Assembly: GCF_000733295.1 (NCBI RefSeq)
Contig: NZ_JPMI01000423.1
Span: forward strand, 62,001-126,000
Direction of reading: 5' to 3'
From: Archangium violaceum Cb vi76
GTDB taxonomy: Bacteria; Myxococcota; Myxococcia; Myxococcales; Myxococcaceae
Length of the DNA stretch: 64,000 nucleotides
This document shows, piece by piece, positions 16,315-24,200 of the stretch; positions within the stretch are counted from its first letter, which is position 1; each line of letters opens with the position of its first letter. The notes under the pieces were generated by a model. It was not told the DNA's origin. It did not search any database and saw only the letters and a list, made by a program, of their open reading frames with translations. The position numbers were made by a program, and so were the translations under genes.

Positions 16315-17145
16315 ATGAGCGCGCTGACCGCAGGTGACATCCTCGGAGGAGAGTGGCGCATCGTCCGACCGGCCTTCGGAGACGAGCCCGGCTCGGAGTA
16401 CCGGGTGGAGCCCGTCGAAGGAGGAAGTGCCCGGCGGCTCACCCTGTGCCGCACGTTGCGGTCTCCCACCTCCGCCGAGCTGAAACGCTTCGAGGAGCTC
16501 ATGCACTCGGGGGAGCGGACGCAGCACCCCGCCTTCCAGCCCGTGGAGGCCGTGGGGTACGACGTGGCCCGCGAGGCCCTGTGGATGGTGCGCCCCTGGT
16601 GGAATGGCGAGTCGCTGCCCTCGATGTTGGGAGGACTCCATCCGGTGGGCCTGGAGCTGCCCTACCTGCATGCGCTGGCGGATCAACTGGCGCAGGCGCT
16701 CACCGCCGCCCAGGCCGCGGGCATCGCCCATGGCCGGCTGCGGCCCACGCGGTTGCTCGTCGCGCCCGGGGGCAAGGGAGTGAGGTTGTGCCTGCTCGAT
16801 CTGGGGCTGGAGGTCTTCCGCCGCACCCACGCGGCTGGCTGGCTGCGGCCCCCCCAGGTGGGCACGGCCTACGTGGCGCCCGAGTTGGGAGAGACGGGTC
16901 CCGTGCCCACTTCGGCCGATGTCTTCTCCTTCGGGCTCATCGTCCGGGACATGCTGGCCACGCGGCGGGACGGGGCGTGGTGTGGACGCTGGGAGCACTG
17001 GGTAGAGCGGGCCACGGCCGTGGCGGGCAGGCGGTTCAGCAGCGTCACCGAGGCCCTGAGGGCCCTGCTGCCGGTGCTGAGGGCCCTGCCGGATGAGCCA
17101 CCGCCCCCGCCGCCGAACTACGAGCCCGGCATCCCCAGCGCGTAG
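16315..17145 (+). CDS. Pseudokinase (degenerate protein kinase fold)
   Basis: 276 residues that follow a protein kinase from start to end but have lost catalysis. The beta-3 strand reads RLTLCRTL with no lysine, the catalytic loop HRDxKPxN is HGRLRPTRLL (139-148), and DFG is DLGLE (162-166). The later VGTAYVAPE (182-190) and SADVFSFGLIVRDML are kept, so the activation segment and helix F are intact. It probably binds a partner or a true kinase rather than phosphorylating. No membrane segment is present; the end is proline-rich. The start is the ATG at 16315, because in-frame sequence before it runs through a stem-loop. Confidence 0.8.
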   Translation: MSALTAGDILGGEWRIVRPAFGDEPGSEYRVEPVEGGSARRLTLCRTLRSPTSAELKRFEELMHSGERTQHPAFQPVEAVGYDVAREALWMVRPWWNGESLPSMLGGLHPVGLELPYLHALADQLAQALTAAQAAGIAHGRLRPTRLLVAPGGKGVRLCLLDLGLEVFRRTHAAGWLRPPQVGTAYVAPELGETGPVPTSADVFSFGLIVRDMLATRRDGAWCGRWEHWVERATAVAGRRFSSVTEALRALLPVLRALPDEPPPPPPNYEPGIPSA

Positions 17146-17148
17146 GCC

Positions 17149-18468
17149 TCAGTACATCTTGCGCAGGCGCGCGGCGAAGAAGCCGTCCCAGCTCTCGGGG
17201 CCCGGGAGCGTGCGCAGGTAGGCCTGGGTGAGCGGGAGTTTCACCGACTCGTGCAGCACCGGCGGCTCCGCCGTCCACTCGGGATGGCTGCGCAGGAACA
17301 TCTCCACCTGATCCTGCCCCTCCTGCGGCTCCAGGGTGCACACCGCGTACACCAGCAGGCCTCCGGGCGGCACCGCCTCCTGGCAGTTCTCCAGGATGCG
17401 CCGCTGCAACACCGCCAGCCGCCCGATGTCCTCCGGCTTGCGCCGGTAGCGCAGCTCCGGGTGCCGCCGCAGCGTCCCCAGGCCCGAGCACGGCGCATCC
17501 ACCACGAACGCGTGGAACTCGCCCCACTCCTCCGGCCAGGGCTGGGACGCGTCATGCGCCTCGGCCCGCAGGCGCCCGGAGAGACCCAGCCGCTTCGCCT
17601 CGGATTCGATCTTCCGCAGCTTGTTGGCGTGGAGGTCCGTGGCCACCACCTCGTGCTTCTCGGCCTGATGGCACGCCTTGCCGCCGGGCGCCGCGCACGC
17701 ATCCAGCACCCGCGCCGTCTCCGGGATGTCCCCGTACACCCCCACCAATTGAGCGGCCTCGTCCTGCACCTGCCACAGGCCCTCGGCGTAGCCGTAGATG
17801 TCCTCCAGCCGTCCCACGGGCGGCAGGACGATGCCCACCGGAGACACCGCCGTGGGCCGCACCTCGAGCCCCGTCTCGCGCAGCTGCTCCAGCAGCGCGT
17901 CGCGCGTCACCTTCGAGCTGTTGGCGCGGATGACCACCGCGGGCGTCTGGTTGTTGGCGACGAGGATCGACTCGGCACGCTCACGGCCGAACTGGCGCAC
18001 CCAGCGCTCCACCATCCACTTGGGGTGGCTCTCGCGGACCGACAGGTGCTCGATGGCCTCCGTCTCCGGCGGCAGCGGCGGCGAGGGCAGCGAGGACAGC
18101 TTGCGCAGGATGGCGTTGACGAAGCCCGCCGCGCGAGTCAGCCCCACCTCCTTGAGCGCCTGCACCGTCTCGGCCACGGCGGCGCGGGCCGGGACGCGGG
18201 TGTAGAAGATTTGATAGGCCCCCACGCGCAGCGCGGCCAGGACCTTGTCCTCGAGCGCGTCCAGCTTCCGGTCGGCGAAGCGGGTGATGGCGTAGTCCAG
18301 CGCGAGCTGACGGCGGGTGGTCCCGTAGGTCAGCTCGGTGATGAGCCCCGTGTCCCGGGGATCGGCCGGCGGCGACTCCGAGAGCACCGTGTCGAGGACG
18401 ACATTGAGGTACGCATCCGTGGCCCGGACGCGGCTCAGAACCTGGATGGCGATGGCACGTGCGTTCAT
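17149..18468 (-). CDS. rsmB: 16S rRNA m5C967 methyltransferase RsmB
   Basis: 439 residues starting at an ATG with GGGAGGGAAGG directly before it. The N-terminal NusB-like RNA-binding domain (about 1-135) is followed by the SAM-dependent domain with DACAAPGGKACH (SAM loop), ATDLHANKL, VVDAPCSGLGTLRRHPE and YAVCTLEPQE. Both conserved cysteines of m5C RNA methyltransferases (in APCSG and AVCTL) are present. The enzyme methylates C967 of 16S rRNA. It is convergent with the pseudokinase gene, with 3 bases between stops. The 5' end abuts the accessory toxin region. Confidence 0.95.
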   Translation of the reverse strand: MNARAIAIQVLSRVRATDAYLNVVLDTVLSESPPADPRDTGLITELTYGTTRRQLALDYAITRFADRKLDALEDKVLAALRVGAYQIFYTRVPARAAVAETVQALKEVGLTRAAGFVNAILRKLSSLPSPPLPPETEAIEHLSVRESHPKWMVERWVRQFGRERAESILVANNQTPAVVIRANSSKVTRDALLEQLRETGLEVRPTAVSPVGIVLPPVGRLEDIYGYAEGLWQVQDEAAQLVGVYGDIPETARVLDACAAPGGKACHQAEKHEVVATDLHANKLRKIESEAKRLGLSGRLRAEAHDASQPWPEEWGEFHAFVVDAPCSGLGTLRRHPELRYRRKPEDIGRLAVLQRRILENCQEAVPPGGLLVYAVCTLEPQEGQDQVEMFLRSHPEWTAEPPVLHESVKLPLTQAYLRTLPGPESWDGFFAARLRKMY

Positions 18469-18508
18469 CCTTCCCTCCCCGTACCACACTTCTCCTGCCC
18501 CGCGCGCA

Positions 18509-18631
18509 CTACCTGCCCATCACCTTGGCGGCCCAGCGGCGCGTCGAGTCATCCGCGTTCTTCATCAATGACCGTCGGCATACTTCCATCAACCGCTCCA
18601 GCCCGGACAAGGCCATGAGCTCCATTGTCAT
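18509..18631 (-). pseudogene. Internally deleted copy of the SUKH immunity gene (40 aa)
   Basis: A 40-codon frame with its own GGAGG 9 bases before the ATG lies 30 bases after the full immunity gene. Its first 18 residues (MTMELMALSGLERLMEVC) match the full protein's start (MEVLMPLPGLERLFDVC). Its last 22 (RRSLMKNADDSTRRWAAKVM to the end) match the full protein's end (FESLMKNMQESNATRRW...KVTGR). The roughly 170 residues between are missing in frame. It is therefore a second, diverged immunity gene reduced to its two ends. It could still be translated, but a folded SUKH domain is impossible. Confidence 0.8.
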
Positions 18632-18661
18632 TCCTGCGCCTCCCGATCTTGTCACGGGGCG

Positions 18662-19327
18662 TCATCTCCCGGTCACCTTGGCGAGCCAGCGGCGTGTCGC
18701 GTTGCTTTCTTGCATGTTCTTCATCAACGACTCGAAGCGCCCTGCTCGAATCAACTCCACCAATTGCTCATCCCGTGCGAGAACTTCGGCCATATCCCAA
18801 GGGAACAAGAGTTCCCTATCACCCGACTTCTGATAGCGAGGATGTGCGGCCAGCGCTTCCAGATAGTGTGAGTAACTGTCGAAAAAACGGTCCACGTTCG
18901 ATGCCACGGGCATGACGTGAGCCTCAGGCTCATAGGTATCCACCTCTACCACAGGCTGCCTTCCCAATGCATCCGCGAGGCTCGGCACGGTGGCATAGGT
19001 ATAGATATCACCGCCGAAGACAATCACAGGCTCCCCCAGCCCTTCCCACCAATTCTCCCGCCACCACCTGTTGTTCTCCTTGAGTTTATGCACCTGGTCA
19101 TCCGACCGATCGAGGGTCCACCCGGCTCCTATCAATTCCGTGGCAAAAGCCGCATAACCCAGGCGAGCATAGACATCCGCCAGAACCGGATCGAAGGGCA
19201 GCCCCTCCAAGGAGCATCCAGCACGCGGCGGTTCGCGAGCAGGCGGCAAGGTCTCCACACTGAGCTTCAATCGCAGGCAGACATCAAACAGCCGCTCCAA
19301 TCCAGGCAGGGGCATGAGCACCTCCAT
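18662..19327 (-). CDS. SUKH (SMI1/KNR4-like) immunity protein of cassette 2
   Basis: 221 residues, cytoplasmic. The pattern fits the SUKH immunity superfamily: an N-terminal helix LPGLERLFDVC, FDPVLADVYARLGYAAFAT, a tryptophan-rich turn RWWRENWWEG, VIVFGGDIYTYATVPSLAD, then PVVEVDTYEPEAHVMPVASN and VDRFFDSYSHYLEAL. It starts 13 bases after the toxin stop with AAGAGAG upstream, so it is translated with the toxin. It should neutralise the HNH toxin. The gene is visibly more A/T-rich in third positions than rsmB beside it, a sign of recent acquisition. A deleted paralogue follows directly. Confidence 0.72.
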   Translation of the reverse strand: MEVLMPLPGLERLFDVCLRLKLSVETLPPAREPPRAGCSLEGLPFDPVLADVYARLGYAAFATELIGAGWTLDRSDDQVHKLKENNRWWRENWWEGLGEPVIVFGGDIYTYATVPSLADALGRQPVVEVDTYEPEAHVMPVASNVDRFFDSYSHYLEALAAHPRYQKSGDRELLFPWDMAEVLARDEQLVELIRAGRFESLMKNMQESNATRRWLAKVTGR

Positions 19328-19340
19328 CGTTCTCTCTTGT

Positions 19341-21224
19341 CTATTCGAGGCCAGGGAATCGGCTCCGCAACTCGCGCAACGCGGCCTCCCTCGCGTCGTC
19401 CACGGTCTTCAACATCCCTGGAGGCTCGTCGGCGCGGTGGTACCAGGGCTCGAAATGTCTATCAATGATTTCGGCTGCTCGCCTCGCTTCATCCGTTGTC
19501 GGGTTGGGGCGAGCGGTTCGAAACCTCCCCCATAGGAAATTGACTCTTTGATGGACGTGCTCTTTCAACATCACGAGGTTTTCCCCGGCATTGACGTTCT
19601 CATCCGGGAAGAGGTGCGCGTATTGAAGTGGCCGCCGATGGTGGATGGGAAGATCCTTGTTTTGCTCCTGCAGGATTTTGGCGAACCGCGGGTACAGCTT
19701 GGCGTAATATGCACGGGCATCCTTTCGAAGCTCCTTCTTCAGATCGACATCCAACGGCTCCTGGATGGCCTGCTCGAGGCGGACGAAGAGGCCTCGCAGC
19801 TTCTTGCGCTCGCTGTGGCCCAGGGCCTGCTCGCCCTCCAGCAGCACCTTCGCCCAGAGTCGCTCGAAGGCGGCCTTCTCTTCTGGAGTCAACCGTCTGA
19901 GCGCGGTGCGCAGCCACCCGGCCACCACCTCGGGCTCGCGCCCCAGCGCCTTCGTCACCCACTCCAGCCCCTCCGTGGCGAAGAAGCCCAGGCCCTTGGC
20001 GATGATTCCCAACGCGAACCACAGCGCCAGCTCCTCCACGCCCCGCTGCGCCAGCCAGGCCGTGCCCTCCACCACGCCCTCCCGCCAACGCAGCAGGGTG
20101 GCCTCGTGCATGGACAGGTACCAGCTCTGCCCCGGTTGTGGCGGCGGACGCTCCACCCGCGCGGACTCCACCCGGCCCCGCGCCCGCGCCTCTCCCGGCT
20201 GATGCTCGGCCCGCAACACCACCCGCACCGTGCGCGCGCCCAACCCCTCGGTGAAGGGCAGCAACACCTGGACGAGGCGCCCCGCCACCTCCGGTGACAG
20301 CGCGAGCGGGCTGCCTCCCGGCCCCTCTCGTGTGCGCCGCACCTCCCGCAGCTGCCCTCCGGTGAGCCGGCCGTCCTCCAGCCACACTTCGAGCTCCACC
20401 CGTGACGCGCCACCCGCCGGGACCTGCACGGCACGCATCCACTTGCCGGCCACCTCGTGGAAGGTGAGGAAGGTGCCGGCCGGCGTGCCCGGCATGCGCA
20501 TCGGCAGCCTCCGGGCCTCGGGCGGCCGGGCCGCCGTGCGGGAGGCGTCGTAGTCCACCGCCCAGCGCGCCGCCTCACGCCGCAGCCGCAACACCACCTC
20601 TCCGGTCCGCCCTCCCACGTACTCGGTGAGGACGAGGCGCAGCACCCGCGTCAGCTCTGGCGCCTCCACCGGCCGCCCCTCGCTTCCGCTGCCTCGCTCC
20701 TCCTGGTAGCCCACCAGCGTCAGCGCGCCGTCTTCCACCCAGAAGGTGAAGGCCAGCACCGCTCCCACATCCTCCACCCCGCTGCACAGGCCCACCACGC
20801 GCGCCAGTGCCCTCTCCGCCTCCGCCTCCCGCGCCGCCGTCGGCTCCCTGCCTTCCCGCTGCGCCGCCCACACCAGCGCCTCCGCCCTCTCCTCTTCCAA
20901 CCGGCGCGCCCGCGCCCTCACCTCCTCGGAAGTGGCCATGCCCTCCGGCCCGTGCGCCCACGCCTCCGCCGAGGTGTCCGCTGAAGCGGGCGGCACTCCC
21001 GCTCCCCTCCCGGTGGCGGAGGCCGTGGGACTGCGCGCGGGCGCCGCCGCGTTGAAGAACGGGGGGGTGGGCGGACGATGGCCCAGGCCCATCAGCGAGC
21101 CACGTCCGGGGACACCCGTGGCGCACCCGGCCTGCAACACGAACACGAGGAGCACCCATGCCACCCACAAGGGCCGAGGCCGCGCCGCGCCTGACGAGCA
21201 CGCATGGCCTCGGCGAGTGGACAT
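19341..21224 (-). CDS. Polymorphic toxin lipoprotein with HNH nuclease end (cassette 2, SitA-like)
   Basis: 627 residues from the chosen ATG (three codons earlier is another ATG; neither has a clear ribosome site). A basic, hydrophobic signal ends in LQAGC, giving lipidated Cys34. The long middle is unlike the SitA5 proteins: a Pro/Ala linker, a coiled, charged stretch (VRARARRLEEERAEAL), two beta-rich blocks, and a hydrophobic span near FALGIIAKGLGFF. The last 110 residues have DLPIHHRRPLQYAHLFPDEN then NLVMLKEHVHQRVN, an HNH/Tox-HNH nuclease pattern. The lipobox, terminal nuclease and immunity partner make it a SitA-type toxin by architecture, but the family is not one I can name. Confidence 0.65.
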   Translation of the reverse strand: MSTRRGHACSSGAARPRPLWVAWVLLVFVLQAGCATGVPGRGSLMGLGHRPPTPPFFNAAAPARSPTASATGRGAGVPPASADTSAEAWAHGPEGMATSEEVRARARRLEEERAEALVWAAQREGREPTAAREAEAERALARVVGLCSGVEDVGAVLAFTFWVEDGALTLVGYQEERGSGSEGRPVEAPELTRVLRLVLTEYVGGRTGEVVLRLRREAARWAVDYDASRTAARPPEARRLPMRMPGTPAGTFLTFHEVAGKWMRAVQVPAGGASRVELEVWLEDGRLTGGQLREVRRTREGPGGSPLALSPEVAGRLVQVLLPFTEGLGARTVRVVLRAEHQPGEARARGRVESARVERPPPQPGQSWYLSMHEATLLRWREGVVEGTAWLAQRGVEELALWFALGIIAKGLGFFATEGLEWVTKALGREPEVVAGWLRTALRRLTPEEKAAFERLWAKVLLEGEQALGHSERKKLRGLFVRLEQAIQEPLDVDLKKELRKDARAYYAKLYPRFAKILQEQNKDLPIHHRRPLQYAHLFPDENVNAGENLVMLKEHVHQRVNFLWGRFRTARPNPTTDEARRAAEIIDRHFEPWYHRADEPPGMLKTVDDAREAALRELRSRFPGLE

Positions 21225-21377
21225 GGCACACATCAAAGCAAGGCGTGGAACCTGGAAACCAGGGCCCGGCACCCCGGAAGAACATGTCTGGGCACAACCC
21301 GACAGGAGGCGCCGAGGGAGAAGATCGGCCGCGCGCGGGCCTTCTTCGCGGCGTGAGCGCGTACCCGGGAGACCCTC

Positions 21378-21401
21378 TCACTGGTAGACGTCTACCAGTG
21401 A
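21378..21401. promoter_or_regulatory. Perfect 24-bp palindrome, operator candidate 1
   Basis: Centred between bases 21389 and 21390 and symmetrical over all 24 bases; the core is TGGTAGACGTCTACCA. It lies about 155 bases upstream of the cassette 2 toxin start, in the only sizeable gap of the area. The second copy is 43 bases away centre to centre, about four helical turns. Such a pair is typical of cooperative binding by a dimeric regulator. Confidence 0.6.
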
Positions 21402-21420
21402 TGTAGGCCGGTGTGTACAG

Positions 21421-21444
21421 CCAATGGTAGACGTCTACCACTGG
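21421..21444. promoter_or_regulatory. Near-perfect 24-bp palindrome, operator candidate 2
   Basis: It repeats the 16-base core TGGTAGACGTCTACCA exactly, with flanks CCA and TGG also pairing; only one pair is broken. It lies 34 bases past the stop of the AroQ-like gene. As a hairpin it could also stall transcription from that gene, but there is no T tract, and the exact repetition of the core argues for a protein-binding site. Confidence 0.6.
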
Positions 21445-21477
21445 AGCGCCCTGGGAGCCACTCCAGAGGGGAGCAGC

Positions 21478-22518
21478 TCACCTGTCCAACCGGGTCATCA
21501 TGTTCACGAGCTCCGAATCCGACAGCTTGCTGGCGGGCAGGGAGGAAAGGGAGAGCAGCAGATCCTCCAGCATGTCCTCGTAGCCAGTCTCCGCCGAAGC
21601 TCCGCGCTGTACCTCCGCCCACTTCGAGCGCGCCCACGCCGCCAGCTCCGCCGCAGTCAGCCTGCCCGCCAGCCGGTCGGCGATCTTCTGCCGCACCAGG
21701 GCCCGGGACAGGACGTTCGCCGCGGGAGTCCCCTCCGCGCCCTTCACCTTGCGGCCCAGCGTCTTCGAGGACGTGCTCGGCGCGGCCGACGCCTCCACCT
21801 TGCGGCCCAGCGTCTTGCGGCTCCCGCCCGAGGGAGCCAGGGCCTTCACCGGTGCATCGGAGGCACGCGCCAGGGCCCCCGGCGGCCTCACCGCCAGGGA
21901 CTTCTCCCGGGGAATGTCCTTCTCGCGGCGGCCGAGCGTCTTGCCCTTCCCCTCCGGCTCCGCGGCCTCGCCGTCCTCCCCGGACCAGGCGGCATCCACC
22001 ACGCCGTCATCGTCCTCCGCGCCCGCATCCTCCACTTCGTCCTCCGCGCCCTCGTCCTCCGCCTCCTCGTCCTCTTCTTCCTCGTCCTCCTCCGTCAGCT
22101 CCCCGGTGAGGTCGCCGCTGGCGAAGCGCTCGAGCGCCTCGAGGTACGAGTGGAAGCCCTGGCCCTCGATGGTGGCGGCACAGGCCTCGGCCACCACGGA
22201 CTCGCGCTCGCCGAGCCGCTCCAGGTACACCTCGATGGCGGGCACGCCCACCAGCTCGAGCGCCTCCATGAGGGGGTAGGAGCCGAAGAGCCCCGCGGGG
22301 CTCACCACCACGCCATCCAGCCGGGAACGCTCGGCATGCAGGGTGTCGAGGAGGACGCCCTCGTGGTTGGACTGCACCACCTTCAACTCCAGCCCCAGCT
22401 CCGTGGCCCGGGCCGTCAGCGCGGCATCGAGGTCCGCGAGCCGCCCGCCCTGCCCTCCCTCCCGCTCGCCCAACAGGTTCAGGTTCGGCCCGTGCAGGAC
22501 CAGCAGCCTCTTGCCCAT
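21478..22518 (-). CDS. Degenerate type II dehydroquinase-like protein with acidic linker and KTLGR repeats
   Basis: 346 residues. The first 140 follow type II 3-dehydroquinate dehydratase (GPNLNLLGERE, VQSNHEGVLLD, IEVYLE, YLEALERF), but the catalytic tyrosine segment is replaced by REGGQGGR, and the NPGAYTHTS loop with the catalytic histidine reads SPAGLFGSYP, so shikimate-pathway activity is unlikely. A strongly acidic stretch (about 142-175) follows, then three copies of KTLGR(K/R) spaced unevenly, and a helical C-terminal domain (LSRALVRQKIADRLAGRLTA). The start is 19 bases after fmt's stop, suggesting one transcript. The function is unknown; a scaffold or regulatory role is inferred. Confidence 0.75.
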   Translation of the reverse strand: MGKRLLVLHGPNLNLLGEREGGQGGRLADLDAALTARATELGLELKVVQSNHEGVLLDTLHAERSRLDGVVVSPAGLFGSYPLMEALELVGVPAIEVYLERLGERESVVAEACAATIEGQGFHSYLEALERFASGDLTGELTEEDEEEEDEEAEDEGAEDEVEDAGAEDDDGVVDAAWSGEDGEAAEPEGKGKTLGRREKDIPREKSLAVRPPGALARASDAPVKALAPSGGSRKTLGRKVEASAAPSTSSKTLGRKVKGAEGTPAANVLSRALVRQKIADRLAGRLTAAELAAWARSKWAEVQRGASAETGYEDMLEDLLLSLSSLPASKLSDSELVNMMTRLDR

Positions 22519-22537
22519 GTCGCGTGTCCTCTTCTTC

Positions 22538-23473
22538 CTATGTCTCGAAGGGCCGGCTGCCCGGCGCCAGTTTGCGGCCCGCGAGAAAATCCCCCGCCGT
22601 CATCACCCGCTTGCCCTCGGGCTGCACCTCCAGCAGCACCAGGGAGCCCTCGCCACACGCCACCTCCAGCCCCTGCGGCCCCGCGGACACCACCGTGCCC
22701 GGCGCCCCACTGCCCTGCCCCACCTTCGCCCGGTGCACCTTGAACAGCTTGCCCTCCAGCGTGGTGAAGGCTCCGGGCCACGGAGTGAAGGCGCGCAGAC
22801 GCCGCTCCAGCTCCACCGCCGGCCGCGTGAAGTCGAGCTTCCCCTCCTCCTTCTCGATGATGGGGGCGAGCACCACGCCCTCCGAGGGCTGCGGCTTCGG
22901 CTTCAGCTCGCCGCGCAGGTACGCGGGGAGGTGCTCGCGCAGCAGCGCTCCGCCCAGCTTGGAGAGCTTGTCGTGCAGCGTCGCGCTCGTCTCGTCCGGG
23001 GCGATGGGCAGGCGCTTCTCGGCCAGCACCGGGCCGGTGTCCAGGCCCTCGTCCATCACCATCAACGCCACGCCCGTCTCCGGGTCGCCATGGGCGATGG
23101 CCCACTGGATGGGGGCGGCGCCCCGGAAGCGCGGCAGCAGCGAGGCGTGCACGTTGAGGCACCCCTTCACGGGCGTCTCCAGCACGTCCTTGGGGAGGAT
23201 CTTCCCGTAGGCCGTCACCACGGCGACGTCCGGGGCGAGCTTGCGCAGCTCCTCGGAGAAGGGAGGGGTGCGCAGCTTCTGGGGCTGGAGCACGGGGACG
23301 CCGCGCTCGAGCGCGTAGGCCTTCACCGGAGAAACAGCGAGCGCCTGACCACGGCCCTTGGGCTTGTCCGGCTGGGTGACGACGGCCACCACGTCTCCGA
23401 TGTCGAAGAGGGCGGCCAGGGAGGACACGGCGAACTCGGGCGTGCCCATGAAGACGATGCGGGGGCGGGTCAT
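22538..23473 (-). CDS. fmt: Methionyl-tRNA formyltransferase
   Basis: 311 residues, the standard length. It starts RIVFMGTPEFAVSSLAAL and has KGRGQ, the catalytic NVHASLLPRFRGAAPIQ block and GVALMVMDEGLDTGPV, then the C-terminal OB-fold domain (FTPWPGAFTTLEGKLFKV). All formyl-transfer residues (Asn, His, Ser-Leu-Leu-Pro, Asp) are present. It makes fMet-tRNA for initiation. def is not adjacent here; instead a HAMP-like membrane protein gene lies upstream and the AroQ-like gene downstream. Confidence 0.96.
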   Translation of the reverse strand: MTRPRIVFMGTPEFAVSSLAALFDIGDVVAVVTQPDKPKGRGQALAVSPVKAYALERGVPVLQPQKLRTPPFSEELRKLAPDVAVVTAYGKILPKDVLETPVKGCLNVHASLLPRFRGAAPIQWAIAHGDPETGVALMVMDEGLDTGPVLAEKRLPIAPDETSATLHDKLSKLGGALLREHLPAYLRGELKPKPQPSEGVVLAPIIEKEEGKLDFTRPAVELERRLRAFTPWPGAFTTLEGKLFKVHRAKVGQGSGAPGTVVSAGPQGLEVACGEGSLVLLEVQPEGKRVMTAGDFLAGRKLAPGSRPFET

Positions 23474-23504
23474 AGGAGAGAGCCTTCTGCTGGACTGGGA
23501 GGCT

Positions 23505-24104
23505 TCAGGCAACGGTCTTCAGCGCCCCCGAGGTGGGACCTTCGGTGGCCTGACGTTTCCGGGCGCGGAGGGAGCCGAGGATGCTGAGCGCGGCCTGGGT
23601 CTCCTGCGTGGTGGCCAGGGGCTGCAGGGTCTCGATGACCTCGGAGAGGAGCCGGGCCTCCTCGGCCTCGCGCTCGCGGATTCGGTCCACGGCCTCGCTG
23701 AAGCGGTCGAAGAAGCCGCGCAGCTCGTCCTTCTTGCGCAGCGGACGCATGCGCGGGTAGCGGCCGGCGGCGAGCGTCGCGATGTAGAGGCTCATCACAT
23801 ACACGGGGCCGGCCACGCGGTGGGTGAGCACGAGCCCCATGAGGACCATCAGCCCCGCCATGCACAGCGCGCCGAGCCCGGTGAGCCAGAGGATGGTCTC
23901 TCCACTGGTGGCCAGGTCCAGGGGAGAGGCGCCGCTGTCCACCGCGGCCCGGTGCGCCCGGTACGCCAGCACCCCCACGAGCAACACCCCGCCTCCGCCG
24001 AGCGCGGCGAGCCGGAGCATGTACCGGAGCTGGAACCCGGGATCGACCAGGTATTTCCGGCGCACGACATGAGGACGGGTGGAAGGTTGATTATCGACGG
24101 ACAT
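23505..24104 (-). CDS. Two-helix membrane protein with HAMP-like region
   Basis: 199 residues. A basic N-terminus (VVRRKYLVDPGFQLRYMLR) leads into a first helix (about 32-47), a periplasmic loop of about 20 residues, and a second helix (about 70-92). Then comes THRVAGPVYVMSLYIATLAAGRYPRMRPLRKKDELRGFFDRFSEAV, which looks like a HAMP linker, followed by a helical tail. There is no kinase or methyl-accepting domain, so it is a sensor stub or adaptor. It precedes fmt by 31 bases on the same strand and is divergent from the HEAT-repeat gene. Confidence 0.65.
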   Translation of the reverse strand: MSVDNQPSTRPHVVRRKYLVDPGFQLRYMLRLAALGGGGVLLVGVLAYRAHRAAVDSGASPLDLATSGETILWLTGLGALCMAGLMVLMGLVLTHRVAGPVYVMSLYIATLAAGRYPRMRPLRKKDELRGFFDRFSEAVDRIREREAEEARLLSEVIETLQPLATTQETQAALSILGSLRARKRQATEGPTSGALKTVA

Positions 24105-24200
24105 GGCGTTGAGCAGCGTACTCCAATCTCCCGGGTCGGTTTGCTCCTTCCGACAGGATGGGTTTACAGGAAAAGCGCCTACAACCCATTGGGGGGTCCC

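Noticed and set aside
18459-18833. A plus-strand frame with an internal repeat (PITLAAQRRVE / PVTLASQRRVA)
   Set aside because: The repeat is the antisense image of the two related immunity-gene ends on the minus strand.
21478-22518. Calling the AroQ-like gene a functional 3-dehydroquinate dehydratase
   Set aside because: The tyrosine segment and the NPGAYTHTS loop with the catalytic histidine are not conserved.
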